This document shows, piece after piece, positions 9,341 to 18,949 of a DNA stretch of 64,000 nt. The stretch is taken from positions 1,165,001-1,229,000 of the forward strand of contig NZ_FXUY01000002.1 of the NCBI RefSeq assembly GCF_900182985.1, written 5' to 3'. The position numbers and the translations under genes were made by a program. The DNA is from Pseudomonas helmanticensis (GTDB lineage: Bacteria; Pseudomonadota; Gammaproteobacteria; Pseudomonadales; Pseudomonadaceae). The notes under the pieces are model-generated. The model searched no databases, was not told where the DNA came from, and was given only the letters and a program-made list of their open reading frames with translations. Each line of letters opens with the position of its first letter. Within the stretch, counting starts at the first letter, position 1.

Positions 9341-9396
9341 TGATGAAGTTTGTTCAAGCGCGCTGCCACAGTTGCGTGACAGTTTGATGAAGTTTG
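9341..9396. repeat. 12-base direct repeat in a divergent intergenic region
   Basis: TGATGAAGTTTG occurs at 9341-9352 and again at 9385-9396, 44 bases apart, which is close to four helical turns. It lies between the hydrolase start and the toxin gene read the other way. It could be a pair of operator half-sites; no known regulator is implied. Confidence 0.4.
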
Positions 9397-9516
9397 CCGA
9401 ATGGTCATGCACTCATGCTCGCGACAACCCGCGTGACCTCGACACTTTTTGAAACGAACGCGGCAAAAAGCGATAAATATGTACCGCAGATGCCAGTGAC
9501 GGCTCGCCTCTAATGG

Positions 9517-9546
9517 CATGAAGACCGGGATTAGCCGGCCTTCATG
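9517..9546 (+). promoter_or_regulatory. Stem-loop just upstream of the toxin ribosome site
   Basis: CATGAAG-A-CCGG and CCGG-C-CTTCATG pair around a six-base loop. The hairpin ends seven bases before the GGAG ribosome site (9553-9556). It could be a terminator from upstream transcription or a translational control element; there is no U-run. Confidence 0.5.
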
Positions 9547-9564
9547 TTTTCTGGAGCCTGTCGC

Positions 9565-12500
9565 ATGTCCGATACCCCTTCTACGGCCGATTTCGGCCTG
9601 GACCAGCCTCTGCGGTCGAACCTCGATCAAAACCTTTACCTGAGCGCTGGCGCACGTCTGCGTAACTGTCACCGCCAGTGGCTGGACCTCATGGCCCGGT
9701 TTCCGACCGGCAGCGACCGCGACTGGAGCCTGCGTGCAACCGGCACACCACTGTCGCGCCGGGATCAGGCCCTGCGCATCTACCGTCAGCATTTCGAGGC
9801 GGCCAGCCAGATCGCCTGTGCAGAAGGGGTGATCAGCATCGGACAATTGCAGACATTATCGGCGGCCGTCGATCCTTCAACAGCGGTCACACCCGACGTG
9901 CATATCGCGCAGCTTCAGCTCAAACGTGCCGATGACAGCCACGTCTCGTTGCCGGGTGCATTGCTATTGCGCATTGGCAACGATTCGCCCGGCTGTCATC
10001 TGTATCTGCCTTCATACTCGCCAGCCTTGAGTCTCTTCAGGCGACACGCCGATCTGCAGCGCTGGCTGATCGAACATTGCCAGAAACACAGCCGGCTGCC
10101 GCGACTGGAGGCAGTAATGCTGGCAGAAGTCGCGCTCGATCTCGACCCACTCAAGTGCAACCTCGAATTACTTTTCAATCTGTTGCCCAATGCGCACCCT
10201 TCGCCCACATGGCCCGACTTGTCGAGCCTGATCGCCGAACCACCCTTGCCAACTCCCGATGAAGCAGTGCCTGTCGACGACCCGGCCCTGTTCGGTCTGC
10301 TGAACCCCGACATTCCTTTCAGCCAGCGCAGCCAGGCATTGGCCCTTGAACAGAAAGCCCTCGAACAGTTACTCGGCGATGCCGTGGCTGCCAGCCTGAA
10401 CACCCCGCAGCGGCAGAAACTGACGCAACAGTTCGACGCCTTGAGCGAGGCGCAAAACGCCAGCCATAACGCGGCTTCAGCGTTGCTCGAGCACCGCGCT
10501 CCGCTGAAAATGCTCGAACTGCGTCACGCCACCAATGCCCATTACCACTCCCTGCATCAGGCCCGCTTGCGCGGCTTGCGCGCCGAGGTCGAACTGCAAC
10601 TGACGCTCAATCAGCTCTCCGTCGATGAGCACCAGCGAATCATTGCCTTGCTGGACGCGCCCGAGCAGACACTGAGTTCCCCGGAAACGGTAATTGCCCG
10701 TGTGACTCTGTCGGCAATGGCAGATGACCACTCGAAGGTTGAAGATCTAACCGGTGTCCTGGTCATCGCCGCACCCTGGGCGCTGGAGCCGGATGCCACT
10801 GAAAGCCTGTTGCTCTACTGGCCCGGGCAGTTCGGCGGACTGCAGCGGTTCAGTTCTCGCCAGGCGCTGGAACAAAAGCTGTTCAAGCACTCGGCCAATG
10901 ACCAGAAATCACTGTTGCAACTGACGCCGGTAATCGGCAATCCGTTCGTTTGGGTACTTGAACAGCAGTTGTATCAATGCGAGCAGCAGGCAGCGACCGT
11001 CATCAGTGACAATCCACTGCCCTCCCATGCCAGAGAACGGGCGGCCGCGATGGAACAACTGCGCGAACAACATCTCACACGTCTGACCGTGCCCTCGTCC
11101 CAGGCACGCGAACTGGCATTCGCCTATCGTCTCGAACAGGAACGCACCGCTGCCCTGGCCGGGAACCTGCCGGCCTGGCTGGACAAACTGGAGAATGCAC
11201 AAGTTACGCGCATCAAAACGTTGATCCGTGACTACCTCCACGCCATGCAGCGCTCCCATACATTGCTCGAACGCGATCTTCCAGCGCGATCTGCCTTCGG
11301 CAAAAAACGCATTGACGCTCGACTGCGCAAGGATTTCTCGCTCAAGCGAAGCGTGACCGTGACGCTGGATTTGCCCGACAGCACCGCCTGGCAGAAAACC
11401 CTGATCGACGGCGCAGCGCCCGGCACACCGCAACGCAACACTCTGGTAGGGAGTCTTCGGCGCAGCGAAATGCTGCTCGATGAACTGGCGCAAGACAACA
11501 TAGACCAGGCGATGTGGTGGCGGCTGTCATTCCTGCGGGTCAAGGTCAGCGCCGAAGATGAGCAGGATCGAAAAGCGGTGGAAAGCGGATTGACTCCGGC
11601 TTATTTGCGCAAGTCATTAACGGATCTGGACCTGGCCGGAAATTATGAATCTCTTGTCCGTCAGGCCTTTCTGGGAGCGCCCGACGAATCAGCGTTCGAC
11701 CTGGCGTATCGGCGCGAATGCCTTAGTGAGCCGTTGAGGCTGATGCTCAAGCTGCAAGGCGAGTTCGCCGTACTGCAACGGCATATCGACAGTGCCGGAC
11801 ACGCGTTGCTGAAGATTGCCATCGATGCCTCGACGCGGGAGGCGTATACCGTCAACGGCAAACGTATCGTGCTGTTGCCTGCACATCTGACCGTCGGCGG
11901 CACGGACACCGCCCATCAGGGACCGAGCACCCTGGCCGGGGTGACGTTTATCGTCGAACAGGTCAGCGGTTTGACGCTGCTGTATTTGCCGGACAGCACC
12001 GACGGCGTTTTCCTGCGCCAGTACGCCACGCTGGAAGAGGCACGTCTGGATCTGTTCAAACGTTGCGTAGACGCGAGCATGGTCAACTACTTGGCCGGGC
12101 GCACCTTGAGCGGCGATTTTGCCACCCATGTCAGCCGGATCAATGAGGCGCAACTGCGCAATTTCCACGCGCTGATCGGCACCGGGCTGGCCTGGCCAAC
12201 CTCGACGTCACTGGCCACGCACCTGCTCGATGTGCACATGGGCCGAGTGCTGGAAGCTCATCGCAGCAGTTCTCGCTCCAATGACGCTTTGTATCTGGAA
12301 ACATGCGCACTGAAGTCCGGCACGCTGTTCAACTACCTGAAAATGGCTGTGGGCATGCTGCCATTCATCGGCGCTTCGGTCGCCCTGTATGACGCTTGGA
12401 ACAGCGCCAATCTGGCGGTTGCGGCGTTTCTGCGCGGAGACATCGGGCACGGTCTGGCGGAAGTCGAATCGGTGTTGTTGTCCCTGATCGATGCCGCCAT

Positions 12501-14763
12501 GGATATTCTTCCAGGCACGGTCTCGGTACCCGCCGCCGTTCGCCTGATACCCCGCCAGCGCCGCGTGACAGCATTGACAACAAAGTCCGGTGCCATGCCG
12601 ACCTCATGGCAATGGGCGCGCCAGTCACTCGATCGTTTCAAGGGCTACGAGTATGAGTTCGAGATTTCCCTGACGGGTCTGCGAACCGATAGCCACGGCA
12701 TTTATCGCAATGTCTATCGCCATCCCGATGGGGACTTCATGGTGCGTCAGGGTCGCATCTACCGCATTGAGTTGCACGACACCCCGCGCGGCTGGAGGCT
12801 CTATGGCACGTGGGCGCGCTCCTATAAACAGCCGATCGCCCTTGATGAGGCCGGTCAATGGAACACCCATTACGCCGTGCATGGCACGTTGATGGACGGC
12901 GGCGGTGCCGGCGGTGGCGCGGCCATCGGGCATTTGGCCAATGGCCTCGACCCGCTCTGGCCCGAATCCATCCGTCAGTGGTTGCCGCGCTGGTGGACCG
13001 ATCGCCAACTGCGCAGGCAACTGACCCTGACCAACACTGCCGATGCCTGTATCCGGCGCCTTGATAGCCAGACGCGAAGCTCCAACCAACTTCTGGAGCG
13101 TTACAACCAACTGTCCATTACCGAGCGAAAAACTCTGGAAGCGACGGTCGACGCAGCCTGTATCAACGATATCGAACTGGCTCAGGAGCTATACCAGAAT
13201 GTTGCCGAACTAATGCCGCTGAGTCATGGTGGAAAACGCCAGCTCCTCAAAGACATTCAAAGTCGCTGCGCATGGATGCAGGTTGATCGGTCATTGCAGC
13301 GCGAGACCATTTCCCGCCAACGCCTGCTTGAGCATCTGGACAATGTCGATGAACTCGTGGCGCAGTCTGATGCGACGCCCGTCGATAACACTCCAGCCCA
13401 TGTCAGCCTCATGGCACAACGCAAGATTGTGCGCAAAAACTTCCTCAAGGAGTTCGATCACCAGCACGGGCTCATCGAACAGGCCAATCTGTGGAATAGC
13501 CGCATCACCAACAAGACGCATAAAGCCAAAATGACGGCGGAACTCGCGCCGCTCAACCTGAGGTTTGGCGAAACCACGCACTATTACCTCAGAACCGCGC
13601 ACCTTCTGGAGATCATTACCCACTACGAGGCGGTCGCCGACCTGTCCTGGGTCTACTTTCACGTGCAACTCAAAGAAGCCCGGGTCAAGGTCGGACGTGC
13701 GCTGCTGACGCAACATCATTTACCTCAAGTTCATGCCAGCCTTGCCCAACGCAACCGTGTGATCGAGGACTGCCTGGAAATCTACGCCGGCTTTCGCCGT
13801 CAGTTGAACGCCTGGACGCTGGGTTATCCGCAGCACCTGGATCTCGAGCAGGTCAAGGCGTTTCTCGACGGTCTGACCCAGGTTGAACAGCATGCCCGTC
13901 AAGCGATCAAGCAACGTCCCGCGATCAAACCCAAAGAAGCGGGCGGCAAGCAGTTGTTTGAAACCGAGGACAACCAATTGCTGATCGGTATCGAAAGTAT
14001 TGATGCCGGGACCCGGCAAAAGCGGTTCACCATCGCAGGACTCGACGGTTACCGGGAAACCTGGCTGCCGCGTTCGAGCGGCAAGTACCATCTGGACGCG
14101 CAACCCGCGGCCTCTGCTCAATCCTTGCCAACCAACGTACAACCCCTGCTGAGCGAAGCCCGCAAGCGTCTCGCCGCCTTACCCGCCTATAACAGCAAAG
14201 TCACCGGTTACGCGCGCCAGGACATGCTGCCAATCGATCTGGAACACATGCTCGGCAGTGAATCGACAGAACTGAGTACCCGTGCGAACGCCATCGCGCG
14301 GCTTTCGCCAGACGAGCCGCTGGTCGTGCAATTGCAGGACAAGGCTCAGGAGTTGGTAAGCCTCGGCCGTACGTTGCGCATCGACCAGTCACTGCGCAGC
14401 AGAACACCTACCGAGGGATATCTGGACTATCTGCTGCAACAGAAAAAAGTCGATATCCGCAAGGAAGGCGCACTGCGCGCACTGGGCAAACGAGTCGACG
14501 GGCGCAAAGACTTTCTCCAGGAGTACGAGGTGCGCGATCTGACCGCTAATCCGCCACGCGCGCTCTGGTATGCGCACTTTCACTACACGTCGGACAAAGT
14601 ACCTTTCGAGGACTTCGTCAAAGCCCACTTGAAACTGCCCGAGCAGCGCAACCTTGGTCTGCAATGGCAGCAGGCGCAGGCAGCAAGTGGCGCGCAGGTC
14701 GAGGCGATCTGGCGTGGCGATGTCGGTAGAGCGCTGGGCATTCGGCACTTTTCAAAGCTGTAG
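9565..14763 (+). CDS. Giant dermonecrotic-toxin-like protein (DUF6543 type)
   Basis: This 1732-residue protein belongs, by overall appearance, to the large Pseudomonas proteins annotated as dermonecrotic toxin domain or DUF6543 proteins. There is no signal peptide. The N-terminal third is helical and Leu/Gln-rich. A central region carries a hydrophobic helix pair at about 920-982 (KMAVGMLPFIGASVALYDAW; VLLSLIDAAMDILP) that may insert into a membrane. The last 400 residues are helical, with a C-terminal block LWYAHFHYTSDKVPFEDFV. I see no LRR, protease or other catalytic motif, so its effector activity is unknown. The ATG at 9565 has GGAG eight bases upstream; an ATG at 9544 does not. It stands alone, without an immunity-like or secretion gene. 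Confidence 0.75.
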   Translation: MSDTPSTADFGLDQPLRSNLDQNLYLSAGARLRNCHRQWLDLMARFPTGSDRDWSLRATGTPLSRRDQALRIYRQHFEAASQIACAEGVISIGQLQTLSAAVDPSTAVTPDVHIAQLQLKRADDSHVSLPGALLLRIGNDSPGCHLYLPSYSPALSLFRRHADLQRWLIEHCQKHSRLPRLEAVMLAEVALDLDPLKCNLELLFNLLPNAHPSPTWPDLSSLIAEPPLPTPDEAVPVDDPALFGLLNPDIPFSQRSQALALEQKALEQLLGDAVAASLNTPQRQKLTQQFDALSEAQNASHNAASALLEHRAPLKMLELRHATNAHYHSLHQARLRGLRAEVELQLTLNQLSVDEHQRIIALLDAPEQTLSSPETVIARVTLSAMADDHSKVEDLTGVLVIAAPWALEPDATESLLLYWPGQFGGLQRFSSRQALEQKLFKHSANDQKSLLQLTPVIGNPFVWVLEQQLYQCEQQAATVISDNPLPSHARERAAAMEQLREQHLTRLTVPSSQARELAFAYRLEQERTAALAGNLPAWLDKLENAQVTRIKTLIRDYLHAMQRSHTLLERDLPARSAFGKKRIDARLRKDFSLKRSVTVTLDLPDSTAWQKTLIDGAAPGTPQRNTLVGSLRRSEMLLDELAQDNIDQAMWWRLSFLRVKVSAEDEQDRKAVESGLTPAYLRKSLTDLDLAGNYESLVRQAFLGAPDESAFDLAYRRECLSEPLRLMLKLQGEFAVLQRHIDSAGHALLKIAIDASTREAYTVNGKRIVLLPAHLTVGGTDTAHQGPSTLAGVTFIVEQVSGLTLLYLPDSTDGVFLRQYATLEEARLDLFKRCVDASMVNYLAGRTLSGDFATHVSRINEAQLRNFHALIGTGLAWPTSTSLATHLLDVHMGRVLEAHRSSSRSNDALYLETCALKSGTLFNYLKMAVGMLPFIGASVALYDAWNSANLAVAAFLRGDIGHGLAEVESVLLSLIDAAMDILPGTVSVPAAVRLIPRQRRVTALTTKSGAMPTSWQWARQSLDRFKGYEYEFEISLTGLRTDSHGIYRNVYRHPDGDFMVRQGRIYRIELHDTPRGWRLYGTWARSYKQPIALDEAGQWNTHYAVHGTLMDGGGAGGGAAIGHLANGLDPLWPESIRQWLPRWWTDRQLRRQLTLTNTADACIRRLDSQTRSSNQLLERYNQLSITERKTLEATVDAACINDIELAQELYQNVAELMPLSHGGKRQLLKDIQSRCAWMQVDRSLQRETISRQRLLEHLDNVDELVAQSDATPVDNTPAHVSLMAQRKIVRKNFLKEFDHQHGLIEQANLWNSRITNKTHKAKMTAELAPLNLRFGETTHYYLRTAHLLEIITHYEAVADLSWVYFHVQLKEARVKVGRALLTQHHLPQVHASLAQRNRVIEDCLEIYAGFRRQLNAWTLGYPQHLDLEQVKAFLDGLTQVEQHARQAIKQRPAIKPKEAGGKQLFETEDNQLLIGIESIDAGTRQKRFTIAGLDGYRETWLPRSSGKYHLDAQPAASAQSLPTNVQPLLSEARKRLAALPAYNSKVTGYARQDMLPIDLEHMLGSESTELSTRANAIARLSPDEPLVVQLQDKAQELVSLGRTLRIDQSLRSRTPTEGYLDYLLQQKKVDIRKEGALRALGKRVDGRKDFLQEYEVRDLTANPPRALWYAHFHYTSDKVPFEDFVKAHLKLPEQRNLGLQWQQAQAASGAQVEAIWRGDVGRALGIRHFSKL

Positions 14764-14770
14764 GTAAAAG

Positions 14771-14797
14771 CGGCGGAGCATCGCCGGTGCTCCGCCG
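14771..14797 (+). terminator. GC-rich hairpin after the giant toxin gene
   Basis: CGGCGGAGCA (14771-14780) and TGCTCCGCCG (14788-14797) form a perfect 10-base stem with a 7-base loop, eight bases after the stop. A U-run is lacking, so termination efficiency is uncertain. Confidence 0.6.
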
Positions 14798-14904
14798 ACA
14801 TACCCCCCGGACACGAAGAAAGGCATGCTGGTCGACAGCTTCACCAACATGAGACAAACTCACCGCAATCACTCTTATCACAAATTTGTTTCATGGAGCC
14901 TGCA

Positions 14905-15822
14905 GTGCTTGAAATCCGTCATCTGAAAACCCTGCACGCCCTGCGCGAAGCCGAAAGCCTGGTCGACGCCGCCGACCGTCTGCACCTGACCCAATCGGCC
15001 CTGTCCCACCAGTTCAAGGAACTGGAGGAACGCATGGGCATGCCCTTGTTCGTACGTAAAACCAAACCGGTGCGTTTCACCAGCGCCGGGTTGCGTTTGC
15101 TGCAACTGGCTGACGCGACACTGCCGCTGCTGCGCGCCGCCGAACGTGACATCAGCCGGCTGGCGGGTGGCACTGCCGGGCGTCTGCACATGGCCATCGA
15201 ATGCCACAGCTGCTTTCAGTGGCTGATGCCGACCATCGACCAGTTCCGCGACGCGTGGCCGGAAGTCGAACTCGATCTGGCCTCGGGGTTTTCCTTCGCG
15301 CCGCTACCGGCACTCGCCCGTGGCGATCTCGATCTAGTGGTGACTTCCGATCCGCTGGAAATCGCCGGCATCACCTACGTGCCGCTGTTCACCTACGAAG
15401 CCATGCTCGCAGTGGCCAATCAACATGCATTGGCGAGCAAACCGTATATCGTCCCCGAAGACCTGCTCAGCGAAACCCTGATCACCTACCCGGTAGAACG
15501 CGATCGCCTGGACATCTTCACCCGTTTCCTTGAACCGGCCGACATCGAGCCTGCACAGGTACGCACTTCCGAGCTGACGGTGATGATGATGCAACTGGTT
15601 GCCAGCGGCCGTGGCGTCTGCGGCATGCCGCACTGGGCGCTGCATGAGTACAGCTCGCGTGGTTACGTAAAGGCCAAGCGCCTCGGCGAGAAAGGCCTGT
15701 TTGCCACCCTGTACGCGGCGATTCGTGCGGACATGCTCGATGCGCCGTACATGCGCGATTTCCTCCTGACCGCCAAGGACACCTCGTTCTCGACCCTGGA
15801 CGGTGTCAGCGCGGTTCGCTGA
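14905..15822 (+). CDS. metR: LysR-type regulator of methionine biosynthesis
   Basis: This 305-residue LysR-family protein closely resembles MetR, the homocysteine-responsive activator of methionine genes. The winged helix-turn-helix occupies about residues 1-60 (LVDAADRLHLTQSALSHQFKELEERMG). The remainder is the effector-binding domain, with the characteristic AIECHSCFQWLMPTIDQFR segment. I start it at GTG 14905, because GGAG lies six bases upstream and family members begin MLEIRHLKTL. The ATG at 14893 would place that ribosome site inside the gene. It is monocistronic here and followed by a strong palindrome. Its targets are not in this window. Confidence 0.88.
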   Translation: MLEIRHLKTLHALREAESLVDAADRLHLTQSALSHQFKELEERMGMPLFVRKTKPVRFTSAGLRLLQLADATLPLLRAAERDISRLAGGTAGRLHMAIECHSCFQWLMPTIDQFRDAWPEVELDLASGFSFAPLPALARGDLDLVVTSDPLEIAGITYVPLFTYEAMLAVANQHALASKPYIVPEDLLSETLITYPVERDRLDIFTRFLEPADIEPAQVRTSELTVMMMQLVASGRGVCGMPHWALHEYSSRGYVKAKRLGEKGLFATLYAAIRADMLDAPYMRDFLLTAKDTSFSTLDGVSAVR

Positions 15823-15876
15823 GTGTCAAAAATGTTCACTGCAGGTGCTGAATGACCATTGGTCTTGAAACCACCC

Positions 15877-15900
15877 TCACCTGTCAGGTCTGACAGGTGA
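15877..15900. terminator. Near-perfect palindrome between metR and the next gene
   Basis: TCACCTGTCAG and CTGACAGGTGA are exact inverted repeats separated by two bases. As RNA this is a hairpin that may end metR; as DNA it could be an operator for the gene starting at 15974. No U-run follows. Confidence 0.55.
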
Positions 15901-15973
15901 CACACCGCTGCTATCGCGCTCTGATGGTGCCTGCCCCGAACCGGTTCCGGCACCCTTGGCCCGAGGATAGAAG

Positions 15974-17224
15974 ATGAACAGCACGCTCCATTCATCGCAG
16001 GCGAACGAAGCGCTGGCGCTTCTGCCCATGTTCATTCCGGGATGGAGGACGCCCGTGCTGCCGGCTGGAACCCATCACGGCGGCATTCCCCTTAGCATTC
16101 ATTCGCCGTCCAGCAGCCTGTACATGGTGATTGATCCGCTGACGACGCTTGCGACCACACTGGCCATCGGCGACTCCGTGGAATTGTGGGCCAACGGCAA
16201 GCAAACCTCGGTGATCAAGAACATCAGGAAAGGCGAAGAGAACGACCGGATAGAAATGGAATTGCCTTGGGGATGGCTGGTGGATGGCGCCAATACGCTG
16301 TTTTACCGGGTGACCCGGCCCAGCGGAAATCACAACGACTCGACCCCGGTGCTGAACGTGCTGTTCCATTACCCGGCTTGCGAAATCACCGTCAGCCATC
16401 CGCCCAGTGTCAGCCTGACACAGCTGCCCACATTCACTTTTACCCGCAGTTACCCGCGCCAATATGACGACGTGAGACTGACGGTCGGGACCTGGAGCAA
16501 AACAATCCCCTATGTTTTTCCAGCCAATCCGATCACGTACACCCTGACCGCGGCTGAACTCAAGGAGATCGGTGACGGCACGCATCAAGTAAATGCCCGG
16601 ATCGTCGATCAATTGGGCAACAGCCAGGTGTCGGCGACGGGTTCTATCGTCATCAACACAAAACCGCGGGAATGGGAGGATCACTACACGTCGCTGGCCG
16701 ATGCCGCCTATAACGGCTGGATCACCCATACCGGCGCGCGCTCCGGCTCTATCCGCCAGTTCCCCATGAGCAATCAATGGGTGACCGCGTTTTTCAACTT
16801 CACCGACGTCGGCGCCCCGACCGGTTTTGCCGGGGCGGTGCTCTATCGCGACTTCTCGTTCATCCCCGGACAGTACCGATTCACGTTTGAAGGCACCCAT
16901 GTTGCCGACAGCCCAGATCCGCACTTGATCAACCCCATCCTGTGCGCAGCGACCAGTCTGGCGACGGCGCCTGGTGACCGCCGTGAAGTGCCCAAGAATG
17001 GCATCTGGTACCTTTTTCTGAATGCCTTCACCATCACCGAACGACAGGTGGCACGCCTGTACATCACCAATTCCCAGGATGGCAGCCACGGCAACGACTT
17101 CGGTATACGGAACATAAAAGTCGTGCGATTGAACACTGAAGCAGGCGGCGTCATGAGCGCGCCCGAGGCCGATCCCGAACTGCCGGTTTATACCGGACCA
17201 TTGCCTGACCTTGAATACCCTTGA
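15974..17224 (+). CDS. Hypothetical protein with Ig-like and beta-rich domains
   Basis: I do not recognise a named family for this 416-residue protein. There is no clear signal peptide. Residues about 20-130 form a beta-rich module (VIDPLTTLATTLAIGDSVELWANG). Residues about 135-230 look like an Ig-like fold, with PPSVSLTQLPTFTF and YTLTAAELKEIGDGTHQVNARIVDQLGN, typical of bacterial surface repeats. The rest is beta-rich (ITHTGARSGSIRQFP...LYRDFSFIPGQYRFTFEGTH) and resembles a carbohydrate-binding or jelly-roll module. The ATG at 15974 follows a GAGGAT ribosome site. A role in surface interaction is only a guess. Confidence 0.6.
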   Translation: MNSTLHSSQANEALALLPMFIPGWRTPVLPAGTHHGGIPLSIHSPSSSLYMVIDPLTTLATTLAIGDSVELWANGKQTSVIKNIRKGEENDRIEMELPWGWLVDGANTLFYRVTRPSGNHNDSTPVLNVLFHYPACEITVSHPPSVSLTQLPTFTFTRSYPRQYDDVRLTVGTWSKTIPYVFPANPITYTLTAAELKEIGDGTHQVNARIVDQLGNSQVSATGSIVINTKPREWEDHYTSLADAAYNGWITHTGARSGSIRQFPMSNQWVTAFFNFTDVGAPTGFAGAVLYRDFSFIPGQYRFTFEGTHVADSPDPHLINPILCAATSLATAPGDRREVPKNGIWYLFLNAFTITERQVARLYITNSQDGSHGNDFGIRNIKVVRLNTEAGGVMSAPEADPELPVYTGPLPDLEYP

Positions 17225-17779
17225 TCAACAGCCGGACAAGGGCGGATCGATTGGTTCGTCCCTGTTCTGTTGCATGCTGACCTCGCGCCACATGTGGATC
17301 TTGTCGAAATAGTCTTCGCCCACCCTCACGGCCAAAGGTTCCAGACCAAACTGAATAAACCCGCAGCGCTGATAGAGGTTGAAGGCGGCCTCATTGCCGG
17401 CGGTGACCGTCAATTGAATGAGTTTCAAGGCAGGATGCTTCTGCGCTTCGGCGAGTGCCGCCTGGACCAGCTCGAATCCCAGGCCATGCTCGCGGAAGTC
17501 GGCCGAGACGTACATGCCGAACAAGGTGGCTTTATGTCGGGCTTTCTCGCGCGGCTCAAAGGCAAGGCCGACGATACCGGCCAGCGTGCCACCTTCAAAA
17601 GCGCCGAGCACCACGTCAAGCTTGCTGGTCAGGCGCCCTTCCCACCAGCTCAACGGCATCGCCGCGCGCTCGCGCACGCTGGAAGTGAACGCCTGCGGGT
17701 GACGGTCGTAAGCTTCGAGCATCAATTCTCGATAAGCCAGCGCGTGACTGGCGTCCAGCCGTTCGATCCACATGTTCAC
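17225..17779 (-). CDS. GNAT family N-acetyltransferase
   Basis: This 184-residue acetyl-CoA-dependent acyltransferase has the GNAT fold. The acetyl-CoA loop appears as GMYVSADFREHGLGFELVQAAL near residues 90-110, followed by LIQLTVTAGNEAAFNLYQRCGF, the usual motif B with the Asn/Tyr pair. The substrate is not predictable. Its start overlaps the end of the upstream LysE gene (17776-17779), so the two are co-transcribed and coupled. ATG codons at 17779 and 17773 are both possible. Confidence 0.85.
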   Translation of the reverse strand: MNMWIERLDASHALAYRELMLEAYDRHPQAFTSSVRERAAMPLSWWEGRLTSKLDVVLGAFEGGTLAGIVGLAFEPREKARHKATLFGMYVSADFREHGLGFELVQAALAEAQKHPALKLIQLTVTAGNEAAFNLYQRCGFIQFGLEPLAVRVGEDYFDKIHMWREVSMQQNRDEPIDPPLSGC

Positions 17780-18414
17780 GCCGTCCTGCGTTGCTCAAGC
17801 ATCAGCCGCACGGCCAGTGCGCCCAGCACGAACCCCATGAAATAACGCTGTACCGCCAGCCACGTCGGATAGCGTACGAACCAGGAGGCAATGCCTGCCG
17901 CAAACACTGCGATCAACAGGTTGACGCAGAAACTGACACTGATCTGGGTCAGGCCGAGGATGATGCTTTGGGTGAACACCGAGCCGTGTTCAGGGCTGAT
18001 GAACTGTGGAAACACCGAAAGATAGAACACCGCGATTTTCGGGTTCAGCGCACTGGTGAGAAAGCCCATGGTAATCAGTTTGCGCGACGAGTCCGGTGGC
18101 AGTTGTTGCGCTTCGAACGGCGACCGCGCGCCGGGTTTTACCGCTTGCCAGGCCAGCCACAACAGGTAGAGCGCACCGGCCCACTTCAACACTTCATAAG
18201 CCATCGGCACCGCGAGGAAAACCGCAGTCAGACCGGCGGCCGCCGCAAACAGATGCACAAAGAACCCCGCCACCACGCCCAACAAGGATGTCACCCCGGC
18301 CCGGCGTCCCTGGCAGATCGAACGTGAAATCAGATAGATCATGTTCGGCCCCGGTGTCAGTACCATCAGCAACGCGGCGGCGGCGAAAATCAGCAGGTCT
18401 TGAAGCGGGATCAT
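17776..18414 (-). CDS. LysE/RhtB family amino acid exporter
   Basis: This 212-residue membrane protein has six predicted helices and the family's signature opening, LMVLTPGPNMIYLISRSICQGRRAG, at about residues 15-40. LysE/RhtB proteins export amino acids such as lysine, threonine or homoserine lactone by proton antiport. It overlaps the downstream acetyltransferase gene by four bases and follows the Nudix gene by 23 bases. It may therefore be part of a short minus-strand operon with them. The substrate is unknown. Confidence 0.88.
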   Translation of the reverse strand: MIPLQDLLIFAAAALLMVLTPGPNMIYLISRSICQGRRAGVTSLLGVVAGFFVHLFAAAAGLTAVFLAVPMAYEVLKWAGALYLLWLAWQAVKPGARSPFEAQQLPPDSSRKLITMGFLTSALNPKIAVFYLSVFPQFISPEHGSVFTQSIILGLTQISVSFCVNLLIAVFAAGIASWFVRYPTWLAVQRYFMGFVLGALAVRLMLEQRRTA

Positions 18415-18437
18415 GGCAAAGTCCCTTGCGTGGATGA

Positions 18438-18872
18438 TCAGGCAATTGCTGTGAGCGAATGGCGATAAAACGGCAGGATCAGGTCGCGTGTCAATGGCGC
18501 CAGATCAACCGCAGGATCAGTGGCCGGATCGATCCAGATGACCTCTTCGATTTCTGCTGCCGGTGTGACCTCAGCGTCGATGGTCAGCTGGAAGATCTCT
18601 GCTTGTACAACGAATCCCGGCTCGTTGGCGGCGGGGGCGGAAAACTGGCCGAGAAACGTCGCTTGCGCCGAATCGATCTGCAAACCCAATTCCTCTTCCA
18701 GCTCACGTGCCAGCGCATGCACCGGTAACTCGTGCGCTTCGATCTTGCCGCCCGGCTGCATGAACGCCGTGGTGCCGCGCTTGCGCACCAACAGGGTCTG
18801 GCCGTCAGTGTTAAGCAACAGCGCTGCGGCGATGCGAATCAGGGCAGGCGTTTGAGTAGAAAAAGTCGACAT
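18438..18872 (-). CDS. Nudix hydrolase
   Basis: This 144-residue Nudix enzyme carries the complete Nudix box: G starts PGGKIEAHE, then seven residues, then RELEEELGL, at about residues 37-60. Such enzymes hydrolyse nucleoside diphosphates linked to another group; 8-oxo-dGTP and ADP-sugars are typical substrates, but nothing here decides between them. The frame is open further upstream, but the ATG at 18872 puts the domain at the normal distance from the N-terminus. It lies 23 bases before the LysE gene on the same strand. Confidence 0.85.
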   Translation of the reverse strand: MSTFSTQTPALIRIAAALLLNTDGQTLLVRKRGTTAFMQPGGKIEAHELPVHALARELEEELGLQIDSAQATFLGQFSAPAANEPGFVVQAEIFQLTIDAEVTPAAEIEEVIWIDPATDPAVDLAPLTRDLILPFYRHSLTAIA

Positions 18873-18949
18873 GGCAGAGAAAGCCTTTGGCGCAAAAACG
18901 GCAAGCATCACATGCCTGCCGTTTGTGCGCAAAGCCGTTGCCGACGATC

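Noticed and set aside
9565..14763. Reading the first giant protein as a Tc/Rhs-type or RTX toxin
   Set aside because: No YD repeats, no glycine-rich nonapeptides and no Rhs core are visible. The helical, Leu-rich body and hydrophobic pair fit the dermonecrotic-toxin-like family better.
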